A stretch of 64,000 nt of DNA from Azolla caroliniana (taxonomy: Eukaryota > Polypodiophyta): the NCBI GenBank assembly GCA_043228905.1, contig JBHGNT010000017.1, positions 2,046,001 through 2,110,000 on the forward strand, given 5' to 3'. Positions within the stretch are counted from its first letter, which is position 1, and the number at the start of each line of letters is the position of its first letter. The position numbers were made by a program, and so were the translations under genes. Below, piece after piece: positions 52,852 through 64,000 of this stretch. The notes beneath the pieces are model-generated. The model saw only the letters and a program-made list of their open reading frames with translations. It was not told the DNA's origin and did not search any database.

Positions 52852-53958
52852 TCACCTGCGCATCAAAGATCCACTGTCACGCTGCATATCATATGAACCC
52901 CAAGCAGATCCAGAACCATCTCCAGACATTCTCATCTGTAGTGACAAAGCAAATTTAAAATATTATTATGAGAACATGAAAGCTCTAAATGTGACTAGTA
53001 TGAAAGCCTTATGAGAAGAAAGTTAAATATATCATAATCCCAGGATGAAAAGGGAAAATTATAGCGTACATCAACCTGGGAAACACCGTAGGAATCTCCA
53101 TAGGATGCAGTTCGAGGATGACCAGAGTCAGACATACCATACAATCCAGAAGCATAAGACCCTGTTATATTCAGTAAACCAATCACACCAAAACCCATAA
53201 GAGTCATTGATAATCTTTTTCATATTTCACAAAAAATATTACTCTGTGCGTTCAAGTCTGAATGGGCCAACTCTGCATGAAGCTTTTCAATCTCTCTAGA
53301 CATCGAGAATAGATTCTTCTCCATTACTCCCCTCTGGTCTAGTAAGTCAGCATTTGCTTTCTTTTCATATTCGAATGCAGCTCTAGCCCCATCAACACAT
53401 ATCATTTTTAGCTTTCTGATGAGAAAAACAAAATATGTTGAGGATATCTTTGAAGTTTTGAGTTGTCTACCTGGCTCGGTTTATCTCATCCTGAAGACCT
53501 TCCATCTCAGCTTTGAGGGCAGGAACTTGTTGAGAATCAGATCTGACCTTCTGAATTTCTCGTGTCAGTTCATTGAGCTGGCTCATAAGGTCCTGCTTGA
53601 CAGCAAGAAGCTTGTGTGCATTGGCTTTAGCATTCTCAAGCTCGGATTTCAATGGCTGTGCTGCTCGAACATGTGCTTCAAAATTGGCTGTCTTATCGGC
53701 CACTGCTCTAATCTGCTGTTCTGTTTCAATCTGTAAAATAGGAAGTGTTTGCTGTCCTCGCTGGACATCACGTTGTGTAAGTGCAAGTTCCTGCCTGAGA
53801 GCCATATGCATTGCAGCCAACCTCTGGTTTTCAGATAAAATCCTCTGTATCTCATTATGTTGTGTCAATACTTTTTGCTCCAGCAATCCCATTGAAATAT
53901 CCCCTGCACCAAACAGATGGCTACGAGCTCCAAGAGGATGATGTGATCTTCCAGACAT
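52852..53958 (-). CDS. FLX-like: FLX-like coiled-coil protein
   Basis: Four coding exons on the minus strand: 53958-53471, 53382-53243, 53161-53076 and 52935-52852, giving 265 residues with GT-AG introns and matching phases. FLX and FLX-like proteins are small coiled-coil proteins; in Arabidopsis FLX works with FRIGIDA to activate FLC, and relatives exist in plants without FLC. It starts [17 protein letters not shown], then a long coiled coil ([60 protein letters not shown]), [20 protein letters not shown] and the family end [10 protein letters not shown], followed by a Gly/Ser/Tyr-rich tail. The ATG stands directly after an acceptor (TAGTTCAG|ATG), so the leader is on another exon. The stop TGA overlaps a donor-like CAG|GTGAGC. 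Confidence 0.88.
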
Positions 53959-54542
53959 CTGAACTAGGGTGTGTCTGTGTGAATTATAATCAGTTGTTAA
54001 TGATAAGGCCTTATTGAAATGCATATGAAAAAGAATCAGCGTGATTTATCTTATCATTACATATTTCTATCAGGTATACAATTGCTAACATTTAGCTAGC
54101 CAGTTGCCCTTATAAGGCTGGAGATTTATAATATTGCACATCAGGTGTTACATGTGCTCATACATTACGTTACCATTAGGAATTATATGACATATTAAGA
54201 ATTCTAACAGCACAATCAGCAGTACTGTAGCACTTGTTTTAAGATGTGTATTAAACATCATGTGCAATGTTACTAATATGACAGAAAACAGAATAAATGA
54301 GTTTTCATGAATCATTGGAGTGATAAAAGCTTTTTCAATTGTTCAGGGTATATAAAGAGAAGGAAATATTCCCAATTTGATTATGTCAATGACATCAGAC
54401 CAAAAATCAATACTCAAACCGGTTTGAGCACAAATTGAGATGATAAAGAATAGTGGCTGTAAAGAAGAAATGCCAAACTTGCAATGTCAACAATAAAACT
54501 ATATCAACATTCCAATCCGAAATGGTCTATGAGACCAGATAA

Positions 54543-54666
54543 GAGATTACATCGTAAATTGTTGACTCATCTTTGAGAAGAAACCAAATAAATGTTACTA
54601 AATAAGAGACTACATCTTAAATTGTTGCCTCATCTTTGAGAAGAAACCAAATAAATATTACTAAAA
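54543..54666. repeat. 62-bp tandem duplication
   Basis: GAGA(T/C)TACATC(G/T)TAAATTGTTG appears twice, each followed by CTCATCTTTGAGAAGAAACC and AAATAAAT, in direct repeat. Confidence 0.8.
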
Positions 54667-54967
54667 CTACTTAAGCTACCGGTCCATTTGCCAAGCACTT
54701 AACAATCTGAGCTTTGATTTGTTGATAACAAGGGTGACAGAGCCACCTATGTGTGGCTTACTTTTTGCCTATTATTTTTTGCTGCTAAAGGAGATCAATC
54801 AGAACCTAAAGGCTCGTGGTAGACCAGCAAGCATCACAACCACCAGGCCAATCAGAATCACACCATCCAAGCAGGTTCTTTCCATGGAAATAGTTAATGC
54901 TAGGATCCAACTTCGATGTTTCACTCCAGGTTCTTCTTGTCTTTGATTCTGGACAGAAATCCCAGTC

Positions 54968-55620
54968 TCAACTTTTTAGATCATTCCTTGTCAAGAATTT
55001 GAGTTGTTTGAGATTCAAAAGGGGAAAAGGCATCCTTTCTGTTAATTGTATATATAGAGGAATCCTAAGAGGCAAGGAGTTTAGCAAGCAACACAAGGAC
55101 AATTCCCTCTCTGAGAAGACATAGCCAATGGCTACCATCTTATCACTTGAGGTCACCAACTCAAAAATATTTTCAGTAATAGATCTTTCATGATCTTTAA
55201 ATCCTCAAACTGCATAGACAAGTGAATTTGTCTTTGTTCATAAAACAGTTTAAAATAGGCATGTAAAGCATCCCACAACTCTTTTGATATATCCTTAGAT
55301 CCAAATAGAGTTGCTGCCTTCAGAGTAAAGGAATTCATTTGCATAGTATGAGTGTGTTGACCTCTTGCTCAAAACTCATATTCAGCTTCATATCCAAAAT
55401 AACTGCAGGCTCCCTCCAAGATTTTGTATGATGGTCTCCTTCCAATGATGTAAGGCCAAGAACCCCATGCCTTCAAAATAGTCTAAACCATGTTATATAA
55501 GCCACAAAATTTTCTTCTCCAGCAATGTTGGTTTGCTTGTCAACTGTCTACATACTACTTTGGAGAGTAGTGAAGGAATATACAGTTGCTAAGGGAGGAT
55601 AGCTAGGATCCTTCTTTTGA
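54968..55620 (-). pseudogene. Copia gag remnant in intron
   Basis: The minus-strand pieces ISKELWDALHAYFKLFYEQR and, after a frame break, VTSSDKMVAIGYVFSEREL with LLNSLP resemble the copia gag (UBN2-type) region: LWD.L...Y..., then a short linker, VDELAA.G..., LL.SLP. No pol part or LTR was found next to it. Confidence 0.55.
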
Positions 55621-56230
55621 TAGCAATGCTAGAAATACAAGAGTAACATGCTGATTGTGGACCACAAACAGACTAAAACAGTTTACAGGAGACAAACATT
55701 TGTATTCAAGGAAAATTGCGACTTGTATAATAATGGTGCATACAACAAAATTATTTTAATAGCAACTAATCAATATATCAAGCAATGGTAGTAAAAAATG
55801 ATAGAAGCACAAAAAGAAAGTTTGACACCCTTTTCTTGCATTTTCTTTGTGTGAAATTCTACAATCATAACATGATGACAAGATGTATGATATATATGTA
55901 TGCAACAGAGGTTTTGATGCATGTAATATGAAAGAATCACAAAACTACAGACAGAACACCAATGATTATTACGTCAAGAGAAAACAGTGTGTGGAGATGA
56001 TGTCAAAAAGCATGGCAAGTTCACGGTTTCCATCAAAGGAAGAGTCTGCTACAAGCCATGTTCGGGAAAAGATGACCAGACACATTTACTAAAATACCAG
56101 TCAAATTTCTGAGCTTACTAATTGGGAATATTTAAAAAGGCACAGTTGCCATAAATAAATATAAAGATTTTCTACTAAATTCCTAGCATTTGTAGTGTTT
56201 ACTCATACTTTTTTTTCCAAGCTTTAAAAG

Positions 56231-56486
56231 GAGACTAAGTCCAAAAACAAAGAGGGTTTTTTTCTAGACCGCTGTTCATACAGAATGAATAGAAATGTTG
56301 CTCTATTTGTTCAGAAGAATTATGAGGTTGTATAACGACTCGCAGTAATCTGCACAAGGAGACTAAGTCCAAAAACAAAGAGGTTTTTTTCTAGACCAAT
56401 GTTCATACAGCATGAATAGAAATGTTGCTCTATTTATTCAGAAGAATTATGAGGTTGGATAACGACTCGCAGTAATCTGCACAAGG
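56231..56486. repeat. 128-bp tandem duplication
   Basis: Copies 56231-56358 and 56359-56486 share GAGACTAAGTCCAAAAACAA, AATGAATAGAAATGTTGCTC-type and CGACTCGCAGTAATCTGCAC blocks, with about six differences. Confidence 0.85.
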
Positions 56487-56764
56487 AACTGCGAGTTCTT
56501 TGCACTTTTAAAAAATATTGTTTGATGTTTCTGATACAATTTTAACAAGTTTCAGATTTCATCCAAATTTGTCTCAGATTCAGCTCGCAAGATTGTTGAT
56601 TCAAGCATTTTTGGTGGATTGTTGCATATATAGTAACTATTTCATAGGGCAGATTCAAAGCATCGTCATTTATTCGAATGTTTGCCGGTCTCCTGAAACT
56701 TCACTAAGATGATAGAAAGGTTCAGATGGTTTAACCGTGAGTCAGGGACAGAGAGAGCTCTCAC

Positions 56765-56880
56765 CTTCGTCACACGCTCACAAGCAGAGTTGCAGAATCC
56801 GAGTCCACGCAGAAGTGGAACGTCGAAATGAGGAGCTTCCGAGGTTATAGGTCTCTGACATACATGGTGAGAATTTATCA
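56765..56880 (-). other. Candidate leader exon and promoter-proximal region of FLX-like gene
   Basis: The minus strand reads an ordinary GC-balanced stretch ending in a strong donor AAG|GTGAGAG. No TATA box was recognised upstream. It is called from position and splice signal only. Confidence 0.4.
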
Positions 56881-59800
56881 TTCAAGTTCCTCTTCACATG
56901 AGGCATGTCCTAAATTTGCATCCATCTTCTTCCGGCTGAAAGGACCGGCGAGACGTCTTCTCATTAACCGGACCGAGTCACATAGACACACATATCATTT
57001 TAACATCCACAATTGCGATCAATAAGATGGGTCCTAGCCCATGGCGAGGATCAAGCTTGGATTCTCTTGATTTCTATGACTTGCACACTAATACAGTGTG
57101 AACCACCAAGCTTGGGTTCGGATGTGTGTGGAAATTGAGATGACGTCACTTGTTAAAGCACAATGCCTTCTGCTAACCAGCAAGTAACACACACACACAC
57201 ATCATTTTAACATCCATGGGAGACCGATTGTGATCTATGAGACTCAACAGGGCCTAGCCCATGACGAGGATCAATCTTGGGTTGTGTTGATTTCTATGAC
57301 TTTGATGTTACTACAATGCAAACCACCAAGCTTGGCTTTGCACACACTTGGAATTTGAGAGGATGTTATTGTTAAAGTACAATGCAAAGGCATTGTCGTA
57401 CTTCATCATCACAACTCAATTGAGCAAATTGTAATTAGCTTACCCTAATGGTAACTTCGTGCACTACTAACACTACCTCTTGTGTTCAAAACCCAATTTC
57501 ATTGCCTCTTTATTACTCCATTTGTATCCTCTTAATTTGCTAGATGCCATTCTCTCTCTCTCTCTATGTCTCAACAATTTTACTCATTGTCAATGTGGAT
57601 ACACGTTTTACTCAACATTTATATACGTATATGGATACACGTTTTATTCATCGGCAAATGTGCAACCATTGGATAAATACCTACCTCTTCACATCATCTC
57701 CAATCTCAAACTAGTGGGTGGGAGAAAGTGATGTCTAAGAGAAACTATTTGAGTTATGTGATAGTGGAATAAAGTCAAGGGAACATTCATTTGTAGATGT
57801 GTGTGTACTACAATATGTGAGGCATTACTATCACGGGTGCCACATGGTAAATTTGTAATGTTTTGTGTGGACATGAAGGTTAATTAATAGGTACCATTAC
57901 ATATTTCAAGTAGGTTTTGAACCATTGTGCCGTGACATGTTATTTATGTCTTAAAATTGTTAGGGACTTTACCGTGTAACCTCATTTGCACAAACCAAAC
58001 ATAGTGATTGATAGGGCAACCTCCATGTAGCATTGGAACATCCATGCCATCGACTTTAACTCGACTACTCCACACACCACATTGTGCCCACTAACCTATT
58101 TAGGCCGAAGTGAGTATCTCGGAGGTCAAATGAGTTCATGAAAATCGATTGCTTTGGACAAAGTTGAAGAACTCACCATTATGAGAGAACTAAGATCACA
58201 TGGTGAAGAATGAAACACACACACCTCAAACATACAAGAGCCATAATTGGGAAGTGACATAGGCATGAGTCATGACATCTCAAGCAAAATAGAATAATGA
58301 AGAGGAGGCATCTCACGGGAGCAATATGATCAATATTGCATTTCCTTTGGCTTTTTATAGGGTTTATTCATTTCAAGTAATTGAACAATCAAACAACCTA
58401 TAAGACGCATATTGTTTTGGTCTCGTTGGCATCTTTAGAGATGTTAATACATTGCATGTTCTTATAATCGATGAAAGAGTTTACTAATTTACAAATCTTA
58501 CGTTTAAGGCAACTTTTCGCTTTAAGATTGTAAACTTTGACTTTTGACTAGTGGTTTCTATGCTAGTTGCATTATAAAAATACTTCATATTTTTAGTTTG
58601 AGAATGACACATACTAACTGCTTTTTAATCCAAATTTCTAGCTTTTAATTATCAAATTGCATTGCCTAATGATTTATCGAAAATAATAATACTGCATTGA
58701 GATAATAAACAATTGAAGTCATCCACAACAATGGATCCATCATTAGGTTTGCTCGAGAGAACACGCACACATCATCGCCTAATGACATCCCAAATTTTGC
58801 TCTCACATGATGAAGAAGATATCTCATCGACTTGCCCATCAAGATCAAGAAGAGAAAGAAACTAAATGCATCAATGGATCAATGAAACCTAAATTTTCAT
58901 CCCAATATTGTTAACACTCTAGTTCATCGATAAGAGCCTTATCAATTTTTAAATGGCACGTGTAGTTGTTGGTGGTTTAAACAACATTTTTTGAAGTATT
59001 GGACCAATAAAAGGGTAAAATGAAACTTGATTTCTAAACTCATGATCCCAAATCCCATTATATAATGTATTTTAATATTAGCTGCAAACTTAAACCCGAA
59101 CAACAAGAAGATGCTCCTTGTGTTTAAGGCATTGCTTTTTGTTGCATGCTACAATGACAAAAAATCGTATGTACTACAATTGAGAAGCCACATACAATAA
59201 AAACAAGTATTATTTATATTCATAAAGGGGAAACCATTTTCATTAGATGCCTCTATTTAGGGTGCTTGGAGTTCAAGGCACAATCTCGTGGTCCTTATCA
59301 AATGACCTTTGGCATTTATACTCTCTTGTTAGCCCCTATTAATTCACTAATTTAGACATGAGAGATTGGATGGGCAAATAGGTGAAACACATACAAGTTA
59401 CAGTTACTAATCATTTCATGGAATCATTTAGGAGACACTAATTATAATGATAGGAACAACTTGACCAACTTCCCAGGAACAACTTGACCAACTTCCCAAT
59501 GAAAGTGTTGCATATGCGTCAATACATAGCAAGGTTTATACAAAGTACATTGTATCTATGTGGGTGTTTCCACATCAAGAAAGGGGTGGATTGATAGATA
59601 TCGTCGTGATGTCCGATTGTAATCTATGGGATGGGGCCATGCATGTTGTGAGAATTGAAACTTGGATTCTATCAAATTACCATGAAGCCAATAAGCCCAA
59701 AAACAATAGAGAATCAAAATCCGAAGAAAATTGTCCTTGCTACCCATTTCAAGGGAGAATATTCATCGATAGACGATATTCATAATGTCCAAAATAATCG

Positions 59801-60172
59801 AGAGGTCACGTTGGAGGACATTCTCGAGTCTCATTTGCTTTCAAGATTAGAGCCACATGAAAGAGGGATGCATAGACGAGTGCACCCGAAACCGTGTTAT
59901 GTAGAGAGGAGGCCCAAAAGTGGGACATTCCAATTTCCACTAGAGGAGAATGTACGAAGTGTGTGTGAGTGTTGAACAAAACCAAGGGCCAAGGCGGTGG
60001 TGGGTTGGTGACATTGGAGATAGATCAGAGATGAAAGAGTTGTACATATATATCTACGCGAAATGGCGGCGCCAATCAAGCAGCGGCAGATGCACTCCTG
60101 CTCCTCTTCCTGCTCAGGTAATCTCATCAGTCCGTGATTGAAGAAGAAGAAGAAGAAGCTCCACAACCCCTC
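56881..60172. other. Gene-poor region with a direct repeat of about 213 bp
   Basis: Two related segments (about 56994-57200, 57207-57400) share CATTTTAACATCCA, CCTAGCCCATG.CGAGGATCAA, TTGATTTCTATGACTT and ACCACCAAGCTTGG. A small duplication GGAACAACTTGACCAACTTCC occurs at about 59455-59498. Plus frame 59655-59975 (106 codons) is of unknown value. No family was recognised elsewhere. Confidence 0.45.
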
Positions 60173-60351
60173 TATATAAATAAGCGGGCAACAACACTAC
60201 GCTCCTCAGTACTACATTCCACACACGCACAGCTCTTCTTAGAGAGACATAGAGACTTATTTGGGAGGGCGCCATTAGCTCACCATCGGAGAGGTCTCCT
60301 GCTCTGCTGCTGCTTCAAATATATATATATATACATACATCGAGCATAACG
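60173..60351 (+). promoter_or_regulatory. Core promoter and leader of FLA gene
   Basis: TATATAAA at 60173-60180 lies just after a GAA-rich run (60141-60157). The start codon is at 60352, giving a leader of about 140 nt with an AT run (60319-60333). Confidence 0.6.
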
Positions 60352-61782
60352 ATGGCCGTCCGCAGCAGAGTAGGCTCCTCAGCTTCCGGTGGTGGTTGCG
60401 CATTGTCCTGCCCCGTCATGGCCATGCCTCGGCCTCCTCGGATAGTCTCCGTGTTGGCTCTTCTCGCGATGTTCATGTTGGCCTCGCTGCCGCCTCATTC
60501 CAAGCAACTGCCGCCCATGGCTGATGCTGCCACTCTCGTGGAGGATATGCAGAATGGCGCCAGCAGTGTAATCAGCCGAGGCCTCAGCCTCCAGAAGGCC
60601 CTGGTGACGGATCTCGCCACTCGTGGCTTCTTGGGTGGCGCCACGCTCCTCAGCTGGCTGCTCAGCAGTAATGGCACCGCCACCCATGTGGTGGGCACTT
60701 GGCTCCAGCAGCTGATGCTGGGCGGGGGCGGAGGAGGAGGAGGCCCCGTGGGCGTGACGTTGCTGGTGCCCACAGACGCCACCCTGGGCAGCGCCGCCTC
60801 CATCCCGCCCAAAGATTACATGGGCGTCCTCAAACTCCACGTGCTGCCTGGGGCCATGACCTTCGACCAGCTCCGGCGCCTTCCGACAGGCACGTGGCTC
60901 CCGACTGCACTGACCGGCTCCGGCCTGGTAGTAAGCGACGATGGTGACGCTGCCAATGGTACAGCCGCCTCTAGCCCTGGAGCCGGATCAAGCCGCGGCT
61001 TGTCGTTAGGTGGTGTGCCTGTGGAACGCCCCAATCTGTGTCCCACTGTGCTGGCCAGTTTCGGAGTGGCTTGCCAAGGGATAGGCGGCCTGCTGGACCT
61101 CAAGCAAGCTCAGCCACAGCCGCAGAACTCTTTCAATTCCAATTTAGCAGGTGGTGTGTTCGTTTCCCCAGCCAGCCCCCCTTCCGCCTCCTCAGAATCT
61201 CCGGCAGAAGGCCCTTCTGGTGATGGGCCTGCACTATCGCCTGATTGGGCTCCAACAATGAGCCCCGATACATTCTCGCCCCTCCCAAGCCCTGATGCAT
61301 CCCCGATCGGTAGCCCCACAGAATCGCCGGTCCCAAGCCCTGGCCTATCGCCGATCGGTAGCCCCATAGAATCACCTGTCCAAAGCCCTGACATGTCCCC
61401 TGCTGCTAGCAGCCCTGATGCTGTCCCTAATGTGCCGGTACCAGCTACGTCTCCGCCTGCTCAGTCACCTGCCATTTCAGGTTCTGATGTACCGCCGCCA
61501 GCCTACACTCCAGCGGAAGCCACGCTTACTGCACCAACACCTGATCAGGGAAATATCTCTGCTCCTGGAGGCGGCGATGGCATCTCTCCTCCAGCTCCGC
61601 CAATGGCCGCGTCGACGCCACCTCTGTCTGGCGGGAGTACAGCACCAGCGGATCAGGGGTCCACCGGAACCCAACAACAACAAATCCCGGATGCGTCTGG
61701 GTCGCCTCCTGTGATTGTGAGGGAGGGAATGGTCATGGCAGCAGCCGCCATAGCTAGCTTTGTCTCGATGCTTTTGCTGTAG
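60352..61782 (+). CDS. FLA: Fasciclin-like arabinogalactan protein, GPI-anchored
   Basis: Single exon, 476 residues. FLAs are glycoproteins on the outer plasma membrane face and in the wall, acting in adhesion and wall structure. Features: a hydrophobic signal segment (residues 29-48, IVSVLALLAMFMLASL), a weakly conserved FAS1 domain (about 55-260) with VTLLVPTDATL as H1 and LKLHVLPGAMTFDQL as the H2 region, then a long Pro/Ser/Ala arabinogalactan region (about 270-455) with many SP, AP and TP pairs (SPVPSPGLSPIGSP), and a C-terminal hydrophobic stretch (MVMAAAAIASFVSMLLL) preceded by small residues, the GPI-anchor signal layout. M23 (60418) gives a more ordinary signal peptide, so the true start may be there. 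Within the AGP region a 66-bp unit (about 61284-61385) is tandemly repeated. Confidence 0.88.
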   Translation: MAVRSRVGSSASGGGCALSCPVMAMPRPPRIVSVLALLAMFMLASLPPHSKQLPPMADAATLVEDMQNGASSVISRGLSLQKALVTDLATRGFLGGATLLSWLLSSNGTATHVVGTWLQQLMLGGGGGGGGPVGVTLLVPTDATLGSAASIPPKDYMGVLKLHVLPGAMTFDQLRRLPTGTWLPTALTGSGLVVSDDGDAANGTAASSPGAGSSRGLSLGGVPVERPNLCPTVLASFGVACQGIGGLLDLKQAQPQPQNSFNSNLAGGVFVSPASPPSASSESPAEGPSGDGPALSPDWAPTMSPDTFSPLPSPDASPIGSPTESPVPSPGLSPIGSPIESPVQSPDMSPAASSPDAVPNVPVPATSPPAQSPAISGSDVPPPAYTPAEATLTAPTPDQGNISAPGGGDGISPPAPPMAASTPPLSGGSTAPADQGSTGTQQQQIPDASGSPPVIVREGMVMAAAAIASFVSMLLL

Positions 61783-63755
61783 AAACGCCCCCCGCTTTGG
61801 GTCGTTATACAGGCTTCCTTCTTATTTTGTAATACAAATGCCATAGCGCGCACACACACATATATATACCCTTTACTTCCCATTAAGGGAAACATTATAT
61901 ATTGTTTTTAACACACATACACACACGTCCTTTTACGGGACTCTTTTTTAAACACCCAATTTGGAAATCCTCTCTTCTGTTGCCAAAAAGGGAAACAAAT
62001 GTATTGGGCAATGCTTTAGTTTTCAAATTTAATAGTGAATCTTGTTATGCATTTCTCTCTTCTTAAAATTGGGAAACAAATGTAATAGTGACTCATTGTT
62101 ATGCATTTCCACAAGTTTCTAGGTTGCTTTTGGATGACCATGCATTTTATTGCCATTTAAAATTTAAACAATTTGTGTTGATGTTTTTCTGGATCTATTA
62201 AACATCCTTTAGTTTTGTCTAATTTTGTCTTGTCGGTCATAATATAGGCGTGCCATGGCAAAGAAGGATGGGTGGAGAAGATTACTTGTGTTCGAAATGG
62301 AAATACATAGTCATACATGGAGTTTGTTTTGCCTACTTTCATTACTTGCATTGTTCTATTTTGACTTTAGTTTTTTATGTGTCCATCTTGCTTATTCTAA
62401 TTATTCTAGTGTTTTATAACATAAAGTTGTTCACTTTGAAGTATGGACTGGCTTGATTAGGATTTGCTCTTCCCAAATCTTTTGTGTTACTTGAGGTGCA
62501 CAAGAAGTATTTGACACCGGTATGGTTATCCAAATTTAGACTGTGGAGCCTATTTACTCTTGGTAATTTCGAGAGGTTTAAACTTTAGAGTGCCTCTTCC
62601 TCAAAGGAGAGGGGGAGTATAGAGTATAGAGTGACTCTACAACTACATTGTGGGCATGCCTTTTTCATAACATATAACACACGTCTTTACGTAATTTGCT
62701 TTCTTATGTTGGTCGTTCATTGAACTATTCTCTACTTCTTCATATTTAACGCATAAAGAATGTGGGATATGCTTGGAAATTTTTGTAGGATTAATAGGAG
62801 ATGTAGAACAAAACCAAAATCTAGAGCTTGGAGCCTTATTTGGTCATTGAATTGATTGTAAGAAGTGTGAAATCGAAGGTGTTTACGACATGGATAAACG
62901 TATCCACGAGACCATATGGCAACTATCAAGTGATGACGTCTCGTGTGGAGCCCATATGAGGATGTATTTGTGCAATGCTTTCAAAGCATGATGGTGCGGT
63001 CACAACATTGGGCACTTAGGTAAGAAATGGCCAACTTTACTTTGAGAAGTTATTTTTGTAGCCTCAAGAGGAACACTCAAATCGAGACATGCTACGATTG
63101 AATATAGATTCCACATGCTCTACTACATGGGATAGACGAATGTGTAAAAAAGAATTGCTCGTAGAACTTGAGGTATGTTGAAGGTGTATTCGACATGATG
63201 GGGAACATCTAGAGACGCCTGATCCAAGGAAGTAGATGAACATAAGCAAAGATTGAAGGGGGTGGAAAGCAATGTCTGGAAGATATCGCGCTTTGAGTTC
63301 CCTAAATCCATTAGAATTTTATCGGCGGTATTGAAATTGGACGACATTGATTAGAAGGTGAATAAATCCACCATGATGATGGGCATGTAACTCTGTGGGT
63401 CTACAAAGGAGAGAGGTCTGCACAAGGGAGAGAGAGCGTGTTAGATAACGATGCATCGGGCACATAGTGAGGACATAATCGCAAGATTGGTGGCTTCAAC
63501 GACTACTCTTTCTCGGAAATGATAACAAGATTAGTTGAGTATTCCTTCAATTGGTTTTGAGAACTTAGCACCAAGAATGTGTCCACAAAGTTGAGAGGAT
63601 GATGAAAATACACGCACTACATTCATTCATTCATTCACTTTAGTTAAGAAGAATAAGAAGAATAAGAAGAAGAGAGGCAAACTACTGCCGTTATACACGT
63701 TAACTGGCGGCCACGGCTGGTGCTGCTCTGCCTGGAAATCTCTCTACAACCGCTA
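61783..63755. other. Gene-free region downstream of FLA gene
   Basis: No gene seen. It includes (AC)n/(AT)n runs near 61850-61870, a partly duplicated GGGAAACAAATGTA...TTATGCATTTC segment (about 61990-62108), and a purine-rich AAAGGAGAGGGGGAG at about 62604-62618 that resembles a retroelement polypurine tract but has no LTR partner I can see. An AAG/AAT-rich run at 63645-63675 precedes the next gene. Confidence 0.4.
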
Positions 63756-64000
63756 ATGTTCGTTCCTGACAACCATGACATCTCATCGTCAGGTACTTCT
63801 CAGATCGTTCATGCCGGAACTGTTGGCTTCCTGATCCCCCTGTTTCATCCTTACCTTTCCTATTTCTTATTTTTTGTTTCCCTGCAGGAGCTCATGACGA
63901 TGAGCCGCCTCCCTTGGAAGACATGTCAGAATATATAACGACCAAGTTTCGTTCCGACCACAATCCTCCTCCTTCTCCTCCTCTTCTGAAGCCACCACCG
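63756..64000 (+). CDS. 5' part of an unidentified gene, two exons, continues past the window
   Basis: ATG at 63756, exon 1 63756-63792 (TCGTCAG|GTACTTCT), intron 63793-63887 (pyrimidine-rich end TTTCCCTGCAG), exon 2 from 63888 to the edge, phase kept. The product begins MFVPDNHDISSSGAHDDEPP, then EDMSEYI and a Pro-rich stretch. It is acidic and presumably flexible. I do not recognise the family. A chance frame reading through the intron was rejected because the splice sites are strong and the reading after the acceptor stays open to the edge. Confidence 0.55.

Larger units (their letters stand above)
53959..56764 (-). other. Probable 5'UTR intron of FLX-like gene
   Basis: The acceptor CCTAGTTCAG precedes the ATG at 53958, and a donor AAG|GTGAGAG lies at 56764-56763 on the minus strand, after a GC-richer exon-like stretch (56765-56850). 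The 2.8-kb interval contains a copia gag relic (54970-55620) and two tandem duplications (54543-54666 and 56231-56486). Exon pairing is inferred without transcript data. Confidence 0.45.

Noticed and set aside
59655-59975. 106-codon plus frame beginning MKLGFYQITMKP, which looks like a gypsy RT segment
   Set aside because: Only the first dozen residues resemble reverse transcriptase; the rest does not follow the family, so I did not call a retroelement.
62600-62640. Purine-rich stretch that could be a retroelement polypurine tract
   Set aside because: No LTR start, partner LTR or pol sequence found beside it.
1-64000. CRISPR arrays, bacterial operons, tRNA or rRNA genes
   Set aside because: No regularly spaced short repeats with unique spacers, no operon-like gene spacing, and no tRNA or rRNA signatures were seen; the window is plant nuclear DNA.

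Overview
The window is nuclear DNA of a land plant. Evidence: spliceosomal GT-AG introns, TATA boxes, plant-type U1 and U2 snRNA genes with the plant Upstream Sequence Element (USE), plant-specific families (PLS-type PPR proteins, land-plant GPAT, receptor-like protein, fasciclin-like arabinogalactan protein, FLX-like coiled-coil protein, PRA1 protein), and Ty1/copia, Ty3/gypsy and LINE debris. Intronless or nearly intronless PLS-PPR genes of this wording, together with the low gene density, fit a fern or other seed-free vascular plant best. That placement is an inference from style, not a database match.

Layout. 1-1120: diverged tandem repeats and a LINE-like 3' tail. 1121-12912: a decayed Ty1/copia element (5' LTR end and primer-binding site near 1222, 3' LTR 12729-12912). 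It is interrupted by a deleted gypsy element with both LTRs (2188-3274), a LINE with a perfect 16-bp target-site duplication (3905-5133), gypsy RNase H/integrase remains (5600-7052) and a second LINE (about 7775-9668). 12913-16330: gene-poor AT-rich DNA, then a GPAT promoter. 16335-17879: single-exon GPAT. 20163-22205 and 25116-27356: two tandem PLS-PPR genes on the minus strand with a solo LTR between them. 29711-36650: a seven-exon PRA1-family gene with a 5.8-kb intron. 37325-50740: a segmentally duplicated block combining receptor-like protein (RLP) genes with snRNA genes. It holds a broken U2 copy, a broken RLP, an intact 1294-residue RLP, and an intact U1 and U2 facing each other. 51560-52165: gypsy RT/RNase H debris. 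52852-53958: a four-coding-exon FLX-like gene with a probable 5'UTR exon near 56765-56850 and a copia gag relic inside the long 5'UTR intron. 60352-61782: a fasciclin-like arabinogalactan protein. 63756-64000: the first two exons of an unidentified gene running off the right edge.

Functionally the genes are a normal mixture: extracellular lipid polyester synthesis (GPAT), organellar RNA processing (PPRs), membrane traffic (PRA1), pathogen or peptide perception (RLP), splicing (U1, U2), nuclear coiled-coil scaffold (FLX-like) and cell surface (FLA). The most unusual part is the RLP/snRNA block. One unit seems to have been copied with its U2 gene and promoter, and the surviving RLP grew by an internal exact 348-bp repeat. 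All three USE/TATA pairs have the same 22-nt gap, which is closer to the Pol III than the Pol II spacing I recall from angiosperms. Short local tandem duplications of 60-220 bp occur throughout and hit the 3' end of a PPR gene, the RLP promoter and the FLX intron.
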